The notes beneath the pieces are model-generated. The model was not told the origin of the DNA. It ran no database searches and saw only the letters and a list, made by a program, of their open reading frames with translations. The translations under genes and the position numbers were made by a program. Shown here piece by piece: positions 19,916 through 28,467 of a DNA stretch of 64,000 nucleotides; the stretch's first letter is position 1; every line of letters starts with the position of its first letter. This DNA is from Chitinophaga sp. H8 (GTDB lineage Bacteria > Bacteroidota > Bacteroidia > Chitinophagales > Chitinophagaceae): the NCBI RefSeq assembly GCF_040567655.1, contig NZ_JBEXAC010000001.1, forward strand, positions 2,790,001 to 2,854,000, given 5' to 3'.

Positions 19916-20100
19916 ACTTTACAAATATAGCCAATAAGGCCCGGTGATGGTGGCAAATCCAGCGCATCTTTTAAAAAAATTCCGTATATTTAGGATGCAT
20001 ATTTTTTACTACCCCATTGATGATCCTTCAAACGCCAGAACCTGTAAAAACCCCAGCAACATTTTAACTGTCATGTGTTAAAAAATTAAAACCTGAACTT

Positions 20101-20373
20101 ATGCCTAAGTATGTTATCGAAAGGGAAATACCTGGTGCAGGTAAACTCACAGGAGAACAATTAAAAGCAATTTCGCAAACTTCCTGCGGCGTCCTCAGCA
20201 ATATGGGCCCACAAATTCAATGGATCCATAGCTATGTGACTGGCGATAAGATTTATTGTGTTTATATCGCACCTAATGAAGAAATGATCCGTGAGCACGC
20301 AAAACACGGAGGATTTCCAGCCAACGCCATCAATGAAGTAGCTGCGATTATTGATCCTGCCACTGCAGAATAG
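20101..20373 (+). CDS. DUF4242 family small protein
   Basis: 90 residues, no signal. The fold signature MPKYVIEREIPGAGKLT, the SYVTGDKIYCVYIAPNEEMI strand-helix, and EHAKHGGFPANAINEV match DUF4242 (nickel-binding SCO4226-like ferredoxin-fold proteins); the His residues of HAKHGG are conserved in the family. Single gene with its own ~180 bp upstream region, divergent from the AraC gene. Function unknown; a metal-responsive or stress role is only inference. Confidence 0.8.
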   Translation: MPKYVIEREIPGAGKLTGEQLKAISQTSCGVLSNMGPQIQWIHSYVTGDKIYCVYIAPNEEMIREHAKHGGFPANAINEVAAIIDPATAE

Positions 20374-20466
20374 GCTGACAGCATCTTTTAAATGCTTTTC
20401 TGATATAAAACGGAAATGCACCTGGCACGGTTCTTTACCTCCTGCCTGGTTACGATGATCGTATGA

Positions 20467-21705
20467 TCACCGGTTGTTATCTTTTGCAGGCTTAACTCCC
20501 TTCTCGATCCTGGGGATGTAGAAACGGTCCCAATTGTAAACCCTGGCAACACTGTTACAAACTTCCAGCATCAGCTGACTATTGTTACTGTTGGTCATAA
20601 CGACTACGCCATACCCATCTTTGAGACTACCATATGAAGCACAGGTGAATCCCTCGTTTCCTCCATTATGATTAAAATAAAAAGCCCCATTTTTATACCG
20701 CAGAAATACACCGAGTGCCACCTTGCTTTCATTGTACATGACTACCGGCTGAAAACGCTCCTGCATCATCGCTGGGGATAATACCTTCCCAGATTTTCCC
20801 GCTAGTGTCAGCTGGCAGTCGATTATATACTTTGCCAGATCGGTAGGGGTAGTCCAGAGTCCTGCTGCTGCATACTCAGGATAAATGTGGTATTTACCTT
20901 TTACGGGTTTACCATCGCTATAATAACCAGCGGCTACATTAGAGGTGTCACCATTTAATACATACCGGCTATCGGTCATTTGTAGTGGTTGGAATACTTC
21001 CCTGGACATAAAGTTGTCATATCTTTCCCCGGTAACATCTGTTAACAACAATTGTGAGATCGTTATACCGCCACCTGAATATTCAAACTTATTGCCTGGC
21101 TTTGAGATATGCCTGACTGCTGCCGAGTTGGCGGGAGGAATACCATCCAGGATCTGATCAATACGGGGTATGCTCGCGCCACGCTCGTAACCCGAAAATC
21201 CTGATACGCTCATTCCCCCTGAATGACTCAGTAGATTTCTTAAAGTGATAACTGTACCTGCCCCTATGCTGTCATAGGGCACTTTCCAGGTCTTAAGATA
21301 TTGATTCACATCAGTGTCCAGGTCAACTTTTCCCATCTGAACTAATTTAAGCAGGCCCATGCTGTTAATGGTCTTGCTAATAGAAGCAGCCTGAAAAAGG
21401 GTATGGATATCAGCTTGTTTATGTTCCGACTCGTCGGCCCATCCATAAGCTTTTGCCCAGTCAATTTTATAATTATTGATAACAGCAATACTGACACCCT
21501 TTACGTTCAATTCTTTCATCCTTTGGAGAAGGTTAACGGCGGGGATCATACTATCCTGGCTATACACGATAGCAGTCGCCAGAGAGTTCTCTACCTGGGT
21601 AATTCTATCTTTAAGCGCTACATCTGATTTTTGTGCAATAACAGGGAAAGCAATAACATTGGGTAACAACGATGCCAATAGCAGGCATATTTTTCGAGTT
21701 TTCAT
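20467..21705 (-). CDS. Serine hydrolase of the class C beta-lactamase / PBP4* family
   Basis: 412 residues from 21705 (MKTRKICLLLASLLPNVIAF), which gives a clean signal peptide; the longer start at 21762 would put 19 polar residues in front. The nucleophile motif SxxK is SISK in QAASISKT (~residue 110), the second motif is YSG in KFEYSGGG in place of the usual YxN, and the third is HNG in FNHNGGNEG. Family members are periplasmic esterases, D-aminopeptidases or carboxypeptidases; this one is not necessarily a beta-lactamase. A related serine hydrolase is at 23948-25189. Confidence 0.9.
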   Translation of the reverse strand: MKTRKICLLLASLLPNVIAFPVIAQKSDVALKDRITQVENSLATAIVYSQDSMIPAVNLLQRMKELNVKGVSIAVINNYKIDWAKAYGWADESEHKQADIHTLFQAASISKTINSMGLLKLVQMGKVDLDTDVNQYLKTWKVPYDSIGAGTVITLRNLLSHSGGMSVSGFSGYERGASIPRIDQILDGIPPANSAAVRHISKPGNKFEYSGGGITISQLLLTDVTGERYDNFMSREVFQPLQMTDSRYVLNGDTSNVAAGYYSDGKPVKGKYHIYPEYAAAGLWTTPTDLAKYIIDCQLTLAGKSGKVLSPAMMQERFQPVVMYNESKVALGVFLRYKNGAFYFNHNGGNEGFTCASYGSLKDGYGVVVMTNSNNSQLMLEVCNSVARVYNWDRFYIPRIEKGVKPAKDNNR

Positions 21706-21762
21706 GATTAGGGCTATTGTGGTTCCAAATATACGAACTTGAAAAAAACGCCTGTTATGCAA

Positions 21763-22144
21763 TCCCTGTTTTTTAAAAAATTATTTACACTAGATATGAA
21801 TAGGCACTAAAAAGCCATTCAAATGCAATAGATTCGCAAGCACTGATTGACTATTTACCATCTCAAGGAAAGGATGAGGCTTTTGACTTTGACTATCAAT
21901 TGAAAACTAATTGTGGATTTTCAAGCAATTAACCACTCACACAGACTTGGCTGGACTGATTGCCATCTTCGGCGACACAGCAGGAGATATAGATCTCGAG
22001 AGTAGAAGTAAGGATCATGCATGCCAGATTTTGGAAGATTAGATCGATTGGATACATTTTAAGAGATTTGGCGACTATGGAAAAATTTCAGTTATAAACG
22101 AAAATAGCCGTACTTCATTGTCAGAGGATTTTATATTGACTATC
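21763..22144. other. Gene-free stretch, possibly decayed coding sequence
   Basis: Nearly 380 bp before the DUF1826-like gene. Short plus-strand open stretches (for example a segment reading LIAIFGDTAGDIDLES around 21955-22005) are interrupted by stops, which suggests a decayed gene. No family could be named and no promoter or terminator is obvious. Confidence 0.3.
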
Positions 22145-22843
22145 ATGACAGATTTATCTCCTGCTGAGAAACATATTCACTGTGTTACGAATTTTCAAGA
22201 CCTTGTGTCCACACCATTTAATGGAGAAATCAATGCCATTTGTTGGACCCGTAACCTAATAGGTGATTTTTCTGAAATTGTTAAAAAGGTATCGCTAAAC
22301 GGAAACATAACGGAAATTGAACCAGAGGCACTTCGTGCACTTCAGTTGAGTGAACAGGGGCAACTTGCCTGTGAAATTCTTTTAAATGACTTGAAGGCAT
22401 TGAAAACTCATGGTGCATCGCCAATCCTTAATGTGATCGGATACTATGACCGGGATAATACCCTCCCCTTTTTCCCAACCGATGTTTATTCTTTTCATGT
22501 AGATCGCTCTCCTATACCAACCGATACCTTTTTATGTACCTATTATGGCGAGTCCAGTGAAATATTGCCTAATTCACAAGGCGAAAAGAAAGTACTCATT
22601 CCCGAAATACGTAATGAACTGAAAAAACTATATGATGGAGCAGATGAAGGTTTTGAATCATTCTTAAGCGAACATTTCTTTGATCTGCACTATCAGGCTA
22701 AACCTAATGCACGACCAATAAGCTTAGGCTCAGGAAACCTATGGAGGCTGGCTGTAGATCATCCTGAAAGCCGGGTTCCTCCTTGCCTTCACCGTGCACC
22801 AAAGGAAAAACCCGGACAAAGCAGGTTATTGCTGATCTGCTAA
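22145..22843 (+). CDS. DUF1826-like protein
   Basis: 232 residues from the ATG at 22145; an in-frame TTG at 22118 is less likely. The middle has FHVDRSPIPTDTFLCTYYGE and the end has WRLAVDHPESRVPPCLHRAP followed by KPGQSRLLLIC. This HxD....H arrangement with a terminal R-LLL strand resembles DUF1826 proteins, which look like cupin/2-oxoglutarate-oxygenase-type folds. Assignment is by motif memory only. It stands alone; base composition is more A/T-rich than the neighbouring operons, suggesting an acquired gene. Confidence 0.6.
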   Translation: MTDLSPAEKHIHCVTNFQDLVSTPFNGEINAICWTRNLIGDFSEIVKKVSLNGNITEIEPEALRALQLSEQGQLACEILLNDLKALKTHGASPILNVIGYYDRDNTLPFFPTDVYSFHVDRSPIPTDTFLCTYYGESSEILPNSQGEKKVLIPEIRNELKKLYDGADEGFESFLSEHFFDLHYQAKPNARPISLGSGNLWRLAVDHPESRVPPCLHRAPKEKPGQSRLLLIC

Positions 22844-22892
22844 ATTTAACTTTTCAGCGGCTGAATCAGTAGTAAAAACAACACAAGTTTGA

Positions 22893-23096
22893 TTATTCGC
22901 GATATTCAAGAATATCACCAGGCTGACAATCCAGCACTTTACAAATCGCTTCCAATGTATCAAACCTCACTCCTTTGGCTTTACCATTTTTCAAAATGGA
23001 TAAATTCACATTTGTAAGGCCCACCCTTTGAGAAAGCTCATTCAGTGACATCTTCCGCTTTGCCATCATCACATCTAAATTGATTATTATCGCCAT
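22893..23096 (-). CDS. Small XRE/Cro-type HTH regulator
   Basis: 67 residues, almost entirely one Cro/C1-type helix-turn-helix (KMSLNELSQRVGLTNVNLSI, then LKNGKAKGVRFDTLEAICKVL, ending QPGDILEY). This YozG-like class is commonly encoded next to a DUF2975 membrane protein, as here: its start lies 8 bp after the DUF2975 stop, so the pair is co-transcribed. Confidence 0.9.
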   Translation of the reverse strand: MAIIINLDVMMAKRKMSLNELSQRVGLTNVNLSILKNGKAKGVRFDTLEAICKVLDCQPGDILEYRE

Positions 23097-23104
23097 ATTT
23101 ATAT

Positions 23105-23647
23105 TTATACAAATGATTCATTCTCCTGCTTAATAATCAAGGCCTTTGTAACAAATTGCTTAACCGACCACAGGATAATTGCCAGCAGCAAATACATCGT
23201 TTGCGGTTCTTTAAAAATCAATAGTCTGGTAAAGGATCGTAAAGCAAGGTTGGCAATGCTTACTGGCGATGTCCACTGTTGAAGGTGTACTTCGTACAAA
23301 TTATTAGCAATCGTCTGGATAATTCCTAGTAAAGCAAGTCCGAGACAACTATAGATAATCGCATTGAATATTTGCAGCGTTTGTTTGTCAAAAAAACCGG
23401 TTCGCTGGTATTTTCTAAACAGATTAAGCAACAGAAGCCCCACGATCAAAAAAATGGAATTGCTACAAATCTGAACAACGAACCATAACGTAGGGATTTT
23501 ACCAATAAAAAGCATAGGTGTGGTCTGATGATTTAGAAAAGGGATGAACCACCGGATATGATAGATCAGTGCTTGTGCGGAAAAAAAAATGGCACCCCAC
23601 AAAACCAATTTAATAAGGAATAATTTAGAGAAGGCTACTTTAGGCAT
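23105..23647 (-). CDS. DUF2975 family four-helix membrane protein
   Basis: 180 residues with about four membrane helices (~10-28, ~50-73, ~92-115, ~150-168). Pattern GLLLLNLFRKYQRTGFFDKQTL and the C-terminal YLLLAIILWSVKQF match DUF2975 proteins. The role is unknown; the family is habitually paired with a short XRE regulator like the one 8 bp downstream, suggesting a membrane sensor/regulator unit. Confidence 0.85.
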   Translation of the reverse strand: MPKVAFSKLFLIKLVLWGAIFFSAQALIYHIRWFIPFLNHQTTPMLFIGKIPTLWFVVQICSNSIFLIVGLLLLNLFRKYQRTGFFDKQTLQIFNAIIYSCLGLALLGIIQTIANNLYEVHLQQWTSPVSIANLALRSFTRLLIFKEPQTMYLLLAIILWSVKQFVTKALIIKQENESFV

Positions 23648-23728
23648 TGGAATGTTATTTATGCCTCAAAAGTAATAATATTTAAAATAAAACAAAATAA
23701 ATTTATCGTTTTATTTTAAATACATTCA

Positions 23729-23896
23729 TTAATCAGTAATTGGCAAACGATCTTGAAATTTAAAAAAATCTAAAAGTACATTCGCCACTTTTAACGGTTG
23801 CTCACTGTTGTCGGCCGCAATATGGCCCAGTTCTTTTAGATAAATACGCTTGGCTTTGGGTATGATTTGTTGTAAACTGTTAGTTTTGTTTGCATT
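23729..23896 (-). pseudogene. C-terminal remnant of an alpha/beta hydrolase
   Basis: Read on the minus strand, about 50 codons ending at TAA (23729-23731) give IPKAKRIYLKELGHIAADN and then KVANVLLDFFKF. That is the catalytic-His end of an alpha/beta hydrolase (the His of ELGHI plus the terminal FF helix). There is no start codon, no nucleophile elbow, and the frame closes just upstream, so this is a truncated relic. The upper boundary is approximate. It lies between the DUF2975 pair and a serine hydrolase and marks a deletion or insertion scar. Confidence 0.65.
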
Positions 23897-23947
23897 TCGT
23901 TAGTTAATATGAAATCTATTCTTACTGCTGCGCGTGGGACGACAGAT

Positions 23948-25189
23948 TTAGGGGAGTACCTGTTTTCCGTAATCCCCGATTTCCTTCCAGACTGCCACAA
24001 AATCTGCCAGTTGCCGGGTAGCGCCGTGCTGCATATTTTCGATGTCTGTATTTGTGATCAGGATCAACCCCAATTGTTTTTCCGGTTTAAAAAACATAAA
24101 GGCACCTACTCCTGCGTCGGAGCCTGTATGACCTATTACACCATTCATGCGGTGTATCCACAGGACACCGATATTGGGTTCCTTTTCATCGATCCCTTTA
24201 GGTGCTTCGCCTGCAGGAAACATAGGTTTATACAACAATTTATAAGACTCTTTTTTCAGTAATCCATCTTTCCCTGTATATCCTTTTATCATTTCCTGTA
24301 AGTAAACGGAGAGTTCGCTACAGGAGGTAACAAGTCCTCCATCCGGATAAGAAGCTTCCCGGTAACGCGGATATACATTTCCGGCTTCATCGTACAACTG
24401 CGCCATCCCAGCCGGCGACTCACAGGAGGTGCGCCAGGAAGTATGTTCCATTTTGAGGGGAGTAAAAATATAGCGACTGCTAAATTCGGGGAAAGTCATA
24501 CCGGACTTTAATGCAATGAGCCATGCCGCCAAAGCTGTTCCAACGTTACTATATTCATAAACTGTTCCTGGCTTTGCTTTTTTGAAGTTTTTTTTGCTGT
24601 AAAGTTTTCCGGTTGCCTGCAAATAATCTGTGAGATAAGCCGGCAGCGTGTACCTATTATCACCGTTGCCATACCCGGCTTTTAACAATTGCTGTAGTAG
24701 TGAATTCCCCCTGGTAGCATCGTCACATATTACATACCCCTTTTTAAATGCTTCCGGCCGGTCTGTAATGCCGGAGGTATGGCTTACCAGGTGCTTTACC
24801 CTGATAACTGCCGTAGGGTAGTCCGGGTTTATTATCGGGAACGGCAGGATATCATTTACAGGTGTTTCCAGCGTAAATAACCCCAGTTCAATGGCTTTTA
24901 CAATGGCCACTCCTACAAAGGTTTTACTAACAGAAGCAATAGGCTGCAGTGTATGAACCGTATATGGCTGTTGTGCAGCTACATCAGAAAAACCAAAGGC
25001 ATGCTGATAAAGGATACTATCCGGCGTTACTACCGCTACAGCGAAACCGGTAAGACCGCTTTTCTTTTGAATATTCTCCAATTTAGCGGTAAGGGCACCC
25101 GCACTGCTATATTGCGCAAAGGCTGGTTGAATCAGGGTCAGCAGGCATGCCGTAAGGAAGGTGAGGTGCCTGATAATAGGATAGATCAT
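23948..25189 (-). CDS. Serine hydrolase of the class C beta-lactamase / PBP family
   Basis: 413 residues with a signal peptide ending near LIQPAFAQ (~26). Catalytic motifs are complete: SxxK as SVSK in IASVSKTFVG (~88), YxN as YSN in YEYSNVGTAL (~218), and HTG in VIGHTGSDAG (~370). A secreted esterase or peptidase is likely. Its downstream end abuts the hydrolase remnant. Similar in class but not closely similar to the gene at 20467-21705, which lacks the YxN Asn. Confidence 0.92.
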   Translation of the reverse strand: MIYPIIRHLTFLTACLLTLIQPAFAQYSSAGALTAKLENIQKKSGLTGFAVAVVTPDSILYQHAFGFSDVAAQQPYTVHTLQPIASVSKTFVGVAIVKAIELGLFTLETPVNDILPFPIINPDYPTAVIRVKHLVSHTSGITDRPEAFKKGYVICDDATRGNSLLQQLLKAGYGNGDNRYTLPAYLTDYLQATGKLYSKKNFKKAKPGTVYEYSNVGTALAAWLIALKSGMTFPEFSSRYIFTPLKMEHTSWRTSCESPAGMAQLYDEAGNVYPRYREASYPDGGLVTSCSELSVYLQEMIKGYTGKDGLLKKESYKLLYKPMFPAGEAPKGIDEKEPNIGVLWIHRMNGVIGHTGSDAGVGAFMFFKPEKQLGLILITNTDIENMQHGATRQLADFVAVWKEIGDYGKQVLP

Positions 25190-25206
25190 AGATTGTCATT
25201 AAGCAT

Positions 25207-25476
25207 GTGGTGTGTTTCTACACATCGTTAAATATACTGATATTATTACCCCAATGGTTAAACTTTTGTACCAGATCATTTAAAAATAGGGGTTTAACCT
25301 CTTCTATTATAGCAGGAGTAGCTATAGGTTTAATATTATTGGCAATAATGATTTCGCCTTTTTTTGATTTATTTGGAGCAACCCATTTTACAGCCCAAAC
25401 AGGGTATTTAAAGGGCATTTTTGGGTTACCTACTACTACAGCAAGTGAAGATTTATCCAAAACAAAAAAGCTCTAA
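25207..25476 (+). CDS. Possible small membrane protein (hypothetical; may be a gene remnant)
   Basis: 89 codons from a GTG; the true start is uncertain. The middle contains one strong hydrophobic helix (SSIIAGVAIGLILLAIMI) followed by a polar tail ending TKKL. The stop codon sits inside the arm of a strong intrinsic terminator, which argues that this strand was transcribed. I do not recognise a family. It could be the C-terminus of a larger decayed gene. Confidence 0.35.
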   Translation: MVCFYTSLNILILLPQWLNFCTRSFKNRGLTSSIIAGVAIGLILLAIMISPFFDLFGATHFTAQTGYLKGIFGLPTTTASEDLSKTKKL

Positions 25477-25508
25477 AACCTTTATCACTAAAGACTTTAG
25501 AGCTTTTT
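25465..25508 (+). terminator. Intrinsic terminator
   Basis: A perfect 13-bp stem (AAAAAGCTCTAAA / TTTAGAGCTTTTT) with an 18-nt loop and a T-tract. It overlaps the stop codon of the small plus-strand reading frame and could also serve the opposite strand. Confidence 0.8.
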
Positions 25509-25855
25509 AATTTCAGTCGGGACGACTGGACGACGCCCTGATATCGCAATATATTGAATTTCAACATGTTGAATAAATAGCTTTGGATCTACTCACTGTA
25601 TTGCACTTGCGATCACGAAGAGTATCTATCGCAAGATATAATTTGTGTCAATTAATTCCAAAATGTAGTAGTGTACTAGAGAGTCATGGGATAAAGCCAG
25701 ATCAGGAACTCCTTAGTTCTGAGCATCAATATCTCGTCGTAGTTAGTTGTTAAATAATTCTCACTACGGTGGTGGCTATCTTGTTTTCCTCGTACCAACC
25801 TGTCGATAGGAAAGTTATAGAAATTTGATAATGTTACCGATAGTTGCAATTAATT
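25509..25855. other. Gene-free stretch
   Basis: About 350 bp with no sustained reading frame. It contains an isolated left half of the ArsR-type palindrome (ATCGCAATAT at 25543-25552) that is not in front of a gene. The sequence looks like non-coding or decayed accessory DNA. Confidence 0.3.
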
Positions 25856-26236
25856 TCACTTTCTTTCCTTGCTGGATAGCAGTTTTAACCTCTCAAAATA
25901 ATTGTTCCATAGCTCCGGAATATCCTTAGACTGGTTTCGCGGATTAGTAGCATCATTATAAAAGAATACTGTTATAATCTCTCCATCATCTTTTCTTGTT
26001 ATTGAATCCTCTCCACCCCATCCTAATTTAAGCAGAAAGTCATCGGTCATTCCCTTATAGAACGTATGCACAGGAAACTCAGAGACGGAATTAATGTTGA
26101 AATTCCTTTTTACCCCTTCTTCGGAAAAGCCGATTGGTAAATATTCACGGTTAAACGCCATCCAATGGCCATTTTCATTTTTGGCGATGCCATAAGGCAG
26201 GTTAATTCTGAAAAAATCTGTCAGTGCCATAGTCAT
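25856..26236 (-). CDS. Hypothetical protein
   Basis: 126 residues, soluble, no signal; the start may be MALTDFF at 26230. Motifs include FFRINLPYGIAKNENGHW and WNNYFERLKLLSS near the C-terminus. The composition and size resemble immunity-type or SMI1-like small proteins, but I cannot assign a family. It is followed on the same strand by no close gene; the 73-codon gene upstream is on the same strand about 100 bp away. Confidence 0.65.
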   Translation of the reverse strand: MTMALTDFFRINLPYGIAKNENGHWMAFNREYLPIGFSEEGVKRNFNINSVSEFPVHTFYKGMTDDFLLKLGWGGEDSITRKDDGEIITVFFYNDATNPRNQSKDIPELWNNYFERLKLLSSKERK

Positions 26237-26338
26237 TTTTTATTTGAGATAAACAGGAATAAGATAAGAGTTCAATACGCAATGTATCTGCGTATCTACG
26301 TTAGGCCACTAATTGATTTTGTGCAAGGCATTAATAGC

Positions 26339-26560
26339 CTAATCACTCAACAAATCTTCGTCCTTATTTTCCGGTAAATTACTTGGTGGGACAGTTACAT
26401 CAAGTAAAATAATAGCTAATTTCTCTATTGTGTTTATAATTTCGTGAGCTTGTTCATCATTATAATGTTCACAACCTGGATAGCCACGGAGCATTTCAGG
26501 GGTTAATTTCTCTGGAAGGTTTTCATCAGATAATGGAATTTGATCAAGAAAATTAGCCAT
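26339..26560 (-). CDS. Small hypothetical acidic protein
   Basis: 73 residues, acidic, predicted helical in the middle (NDEQAHEIINTIEKLAIILL) with a disordered acidic end (NKDEDLLSD). No family recognised. Same strand as the gene at 25856-26236, about 100 bp upstream of it, so the two may be linked as a small accessory pair. Confidence 0.6.
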   Translation of the reverse strand: MANFLDQIPLSDENLPEKLTPEMLRGYPGCEHYNDEQAHEIINTIEKLAIILLDVTVPPSNLPENKDEDLLSD

Positions 26561-26733
26561 ATTATAACTGTGTGTAGGTTTGGTAATATTAGATTATTGG
26601 ATACAGGCGCGATGAATCCATGTAATATACCTTTTTGTATAATTGGAGCCATGATCCTAATAACAATTCTTATATCCAAATGAGAATATTATTTTCATAA
26701 ATAGATGTTGATTTTGCTGGTGTCATTGGAGTT

Positions 26734-27327
26734 TTATTTCACCTGCTCGGATATTGTTTTTCTACTCAAAAGTCTATCATTGATAGCATTTAGCCAAGCT
26801 GCCCCGGATTTAAACAGGCCCAGTACATGCAAAGCTGCGAATACGATTGACCCTGGTATGAAATTCTTTGCCACGAATAACATAACTGAATAACCAGGGA
26901 GATCAGATAAATTATTACGGATATCAAAATGTCCTCCAGATAAATCAACTTTAATAACCAGAAAAACAGCTACAGCAGCGAAATGAAAGCCATTTACAAA
27001 AAGATGGATGATATATTCCCATCGAGGAAGGCCACCCATAAATTTCCTACTGTCGCCCTCTAAATAGGCGTCAAGACCGAGGACAATAATATCGGCTAAA
27101 ACCAGCACTAGTCCAACAATGAAGCTGTTATTATCATTCCCCATATAAAGAAAATATAAGATCGGGGGAAAAAATATCATTCGGATGGTATGAGTTAAAT
27201 GCTCCATGCGGCTTTCAGGATGATTGTATAACCTGTATTTTATCAAGTGGAGATATACTCCATCAAATATCCCTAATACCCCAAATGCAATAAGCAGTAA
27301 TGCTGTTGTAATGAATGCGAATTCCAT
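26734..27327 (-). CDS. Multi-spanning membrane protein, unknown
   Basis: 197 residues with about five hydrophobic helices (~5-25, ~50-64, ~70-90, ~110-130, ~150-170). A conserved-looking His/Glu pattern lies in the first loop (HLIKYRLYNHPESRMEHLTHT), which could bind a metal or heme, but no family was recognised. It starts 57 bp after the stop of a Crp/Fnr-type regulator on the same strand and is a likely member of its operon. Confidence 0.7.
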   Translation of the reverse strand: MEFAFITTALLLIAFGVLGIFDGVYLHLIKYRLYNHPESRMEHLTHTIRMIFFPPILYFLYMGNDNNSFIVGLVLVLADIIVLGLDAYLEGDSRKFMGGLPRWEYIIHLFVNGFHFAAVAVFLVIKVDLSGGHFDIRNNLSDLPGYSVMLFVAKNFIPGSIVFAALHVLGLFKSGAAWLNAINDRLLSRKTISEQVK

Positions 27328-27383
27328 AGCTCAGATTTTGATTCAAAGCTATGATCAGTCAGTACCAGAATAATTGATATTTG

Positions 27384-27998
27384 TCACCGAATTTCCGCAC
27401 TGACTTGTTTTCTGATTCTGCTTAATGTTTCCCTGGTAACTCCGAGGTAGCTGGCGATATGGTTTACTGGAACTTGTTGAATGATCTCCGGTGCTTCATT
27501 CAACATTCTCTGATACTTCTGTATAGCATTTTCTCCCTGAAGAATTGAAGTGAATTTCTCCAGCTCCATGTATTCCTGTTCCGTCGCTATCCTTCCAATC
27601 TGCTGCCAAACGGGGAACGTTGAGTAGAGGTACTGCAGATCCTCGTAGCTAATTATAAGTAATTCTGCATCTGTAGAGGCTTCCATGATATACTGAGAAG
27701 GTGTTTGCGAAATAAAACTCTTAAAAGATGTTGAAAACCTACTTTCAGTACAAAAGCAGTAGGTAATTTCCGCCCCATTGTCAGTAATATAATAAGAACG
27801 GAGTATACCTGAAACTATAAATGCCGCTTTCCGCGCAATCTCCTGGTGGTGAATGAAGACATCGCCCTTTTTCAGTGTTTTAGTATGGAAAAATGCCATG
27901 CTTTGCATAAACTCTGATTTATTCACAGGGGCCAGATTCTTTAAAAACTGGTAGAAAACTTCCGGACCCGCCTCCATATTGACTTTACCGTACATCAT
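27384..27998 (-). CDS. Crp/Fnr family transcriptional regulator
   Basis: 204 residues. An N-terminal cyclic-nucleotide-binding-like barrel (KKGDVFIHHQEIARKAAFIV, then GILRSYYITDNGAEITYCF) is followed by a short winged-helix with VNHIASYLGVTRETLSRIRK at the C-terminus. No FNR-type cysteine cluster is present. This is the short Bacteroidota class of Crp/Fnr proteins. It is divergent from arsR, with ~85 bp between the starts. Confidence 0.88.
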   Translation of the reverse strand: MMYGKVNMEAGPEVFYQFLKNLAPVNKSEFMQSMAFFHTKTLKKGDVFIHHQEIARKAAFIVSGILRSYYITDNGAEITYCFCTESRFSTSFKSFISQTPSQYIMEASTDAELLIISYEDLQYLYSTFPVWQQIGRIATEQEYMELEKFTSILQGENAIQKYQRMLNEAPEIIQQVPVNHIASYLGVTRETLSRIRKQVSAEIR

Positions 27999-28029
27999 GT
28001 GAATTTTATATTAAGAAAGTGAACTTTTC

Positions 28030-28064
28030 TTTGCAAATTTAGAAAGTAATCGTAATATTGCGAT
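28030..28064 (+). promoter_or_regulatory. arsR promoter overlapped by an ArsR-type operator
   Basis: TTTG at 28030-28033, a 19-nt spacer, then TAATATTG at 28053-28060, one base off the Bacteroidota -7 consensus TAnnTTTG. The palindrome ATCGTAATATTGCGAT (28049-28064) fully covers the -7 element, so bound ArsR would block sigma-factor contact. The arsR ATG is at 28084. The same palindrome recurs before arsM and at 35343, 40021 (degenerate) and 40121. Confidence 0.75.
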
Positions 28065-28083
28065 GTGCTAATGATATAATTTT

Positions 28084-28413
28084 ATGGGAGCTACAAAATC
28101 AGACTTATTTACTAAACAACAGAACGACATAGCCAATATGGCTAAAGCGCTGGCGCATCCAGCCCGGATAGCTATTTTGCAATATCTCGTTAAAAAGAAC
28201 GCCTGCGTATGTGGTGATCTTGTGGACGAGCTTGGTTTGGCACAGGCAACTACTTCTCAACATTTGAAAGAGTTGAAAACGGCTGGTCTTATTCAAGGAA
28301 CTATTGAAGGTGCCAGTGTATGTTACTGCATCAACCCGAAGGTATGGAACCAATATCACAACATCCTCGGTGCATTCTTCAAAGAAGCTGCTGAGGCAAA
28401 ATCTTGTTGCTAA
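28084..28413 (+). CDS. arsR: ArsR family arsenic-responsive repressor
   Basis: 109 residues. Winged-helix ArsR/SmtB fold with the metalloid-binding CxC at the start of the third helix ([20 protein letters not shown]) and a second CxC in the wing region (SVCYCINP). As(III) binding to such cysteines releases the operator. The protein ends in vicinal cysteines (KSCC). It heads the arsenic array and has its own operator overlapping the promoter. A close paralog is at 40151-40483. Confidence 0.95.
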   Translation: MGATKSDLFTKQQNDIANMAKALAHPARIAILQYLVKKNACVCGDLVDELGLAQATTSQHLKELKTAGLIQGTIEGASVCYCINPKVWNQYHNILGAFFKEAAEAKSCC

Positions 28414-28431
28414 AAAAATTTGCTTAAATAT

Positions 28432-28447
28432 ATCGCAATATTGCAAT
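28432..28447 (+). promoter_or_regulatory. ArsR-type operator before arsM
   Basis: ATCGCAATATTGCAAT, matching the consensus ATYGYAATATTGCRAT, lies between the arsR stop (28413) and the arsM start (28468). A TTTG lies at 28419-28422, closer than the usual 19 nt, so this may be an internal promoter or a second operator on the same transcript. Confidence 0.7.
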
Positions 28448-28467
28448 TATACAATAACTTTTATACT

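Noticed and set aside
25543..25558. Left half of the ArsR-type palindrome (ATCGCAATAT) in a gene-free stretch.
   Set aside because: The right half does not match and no gene start lies downstream, so it was not called an operator.
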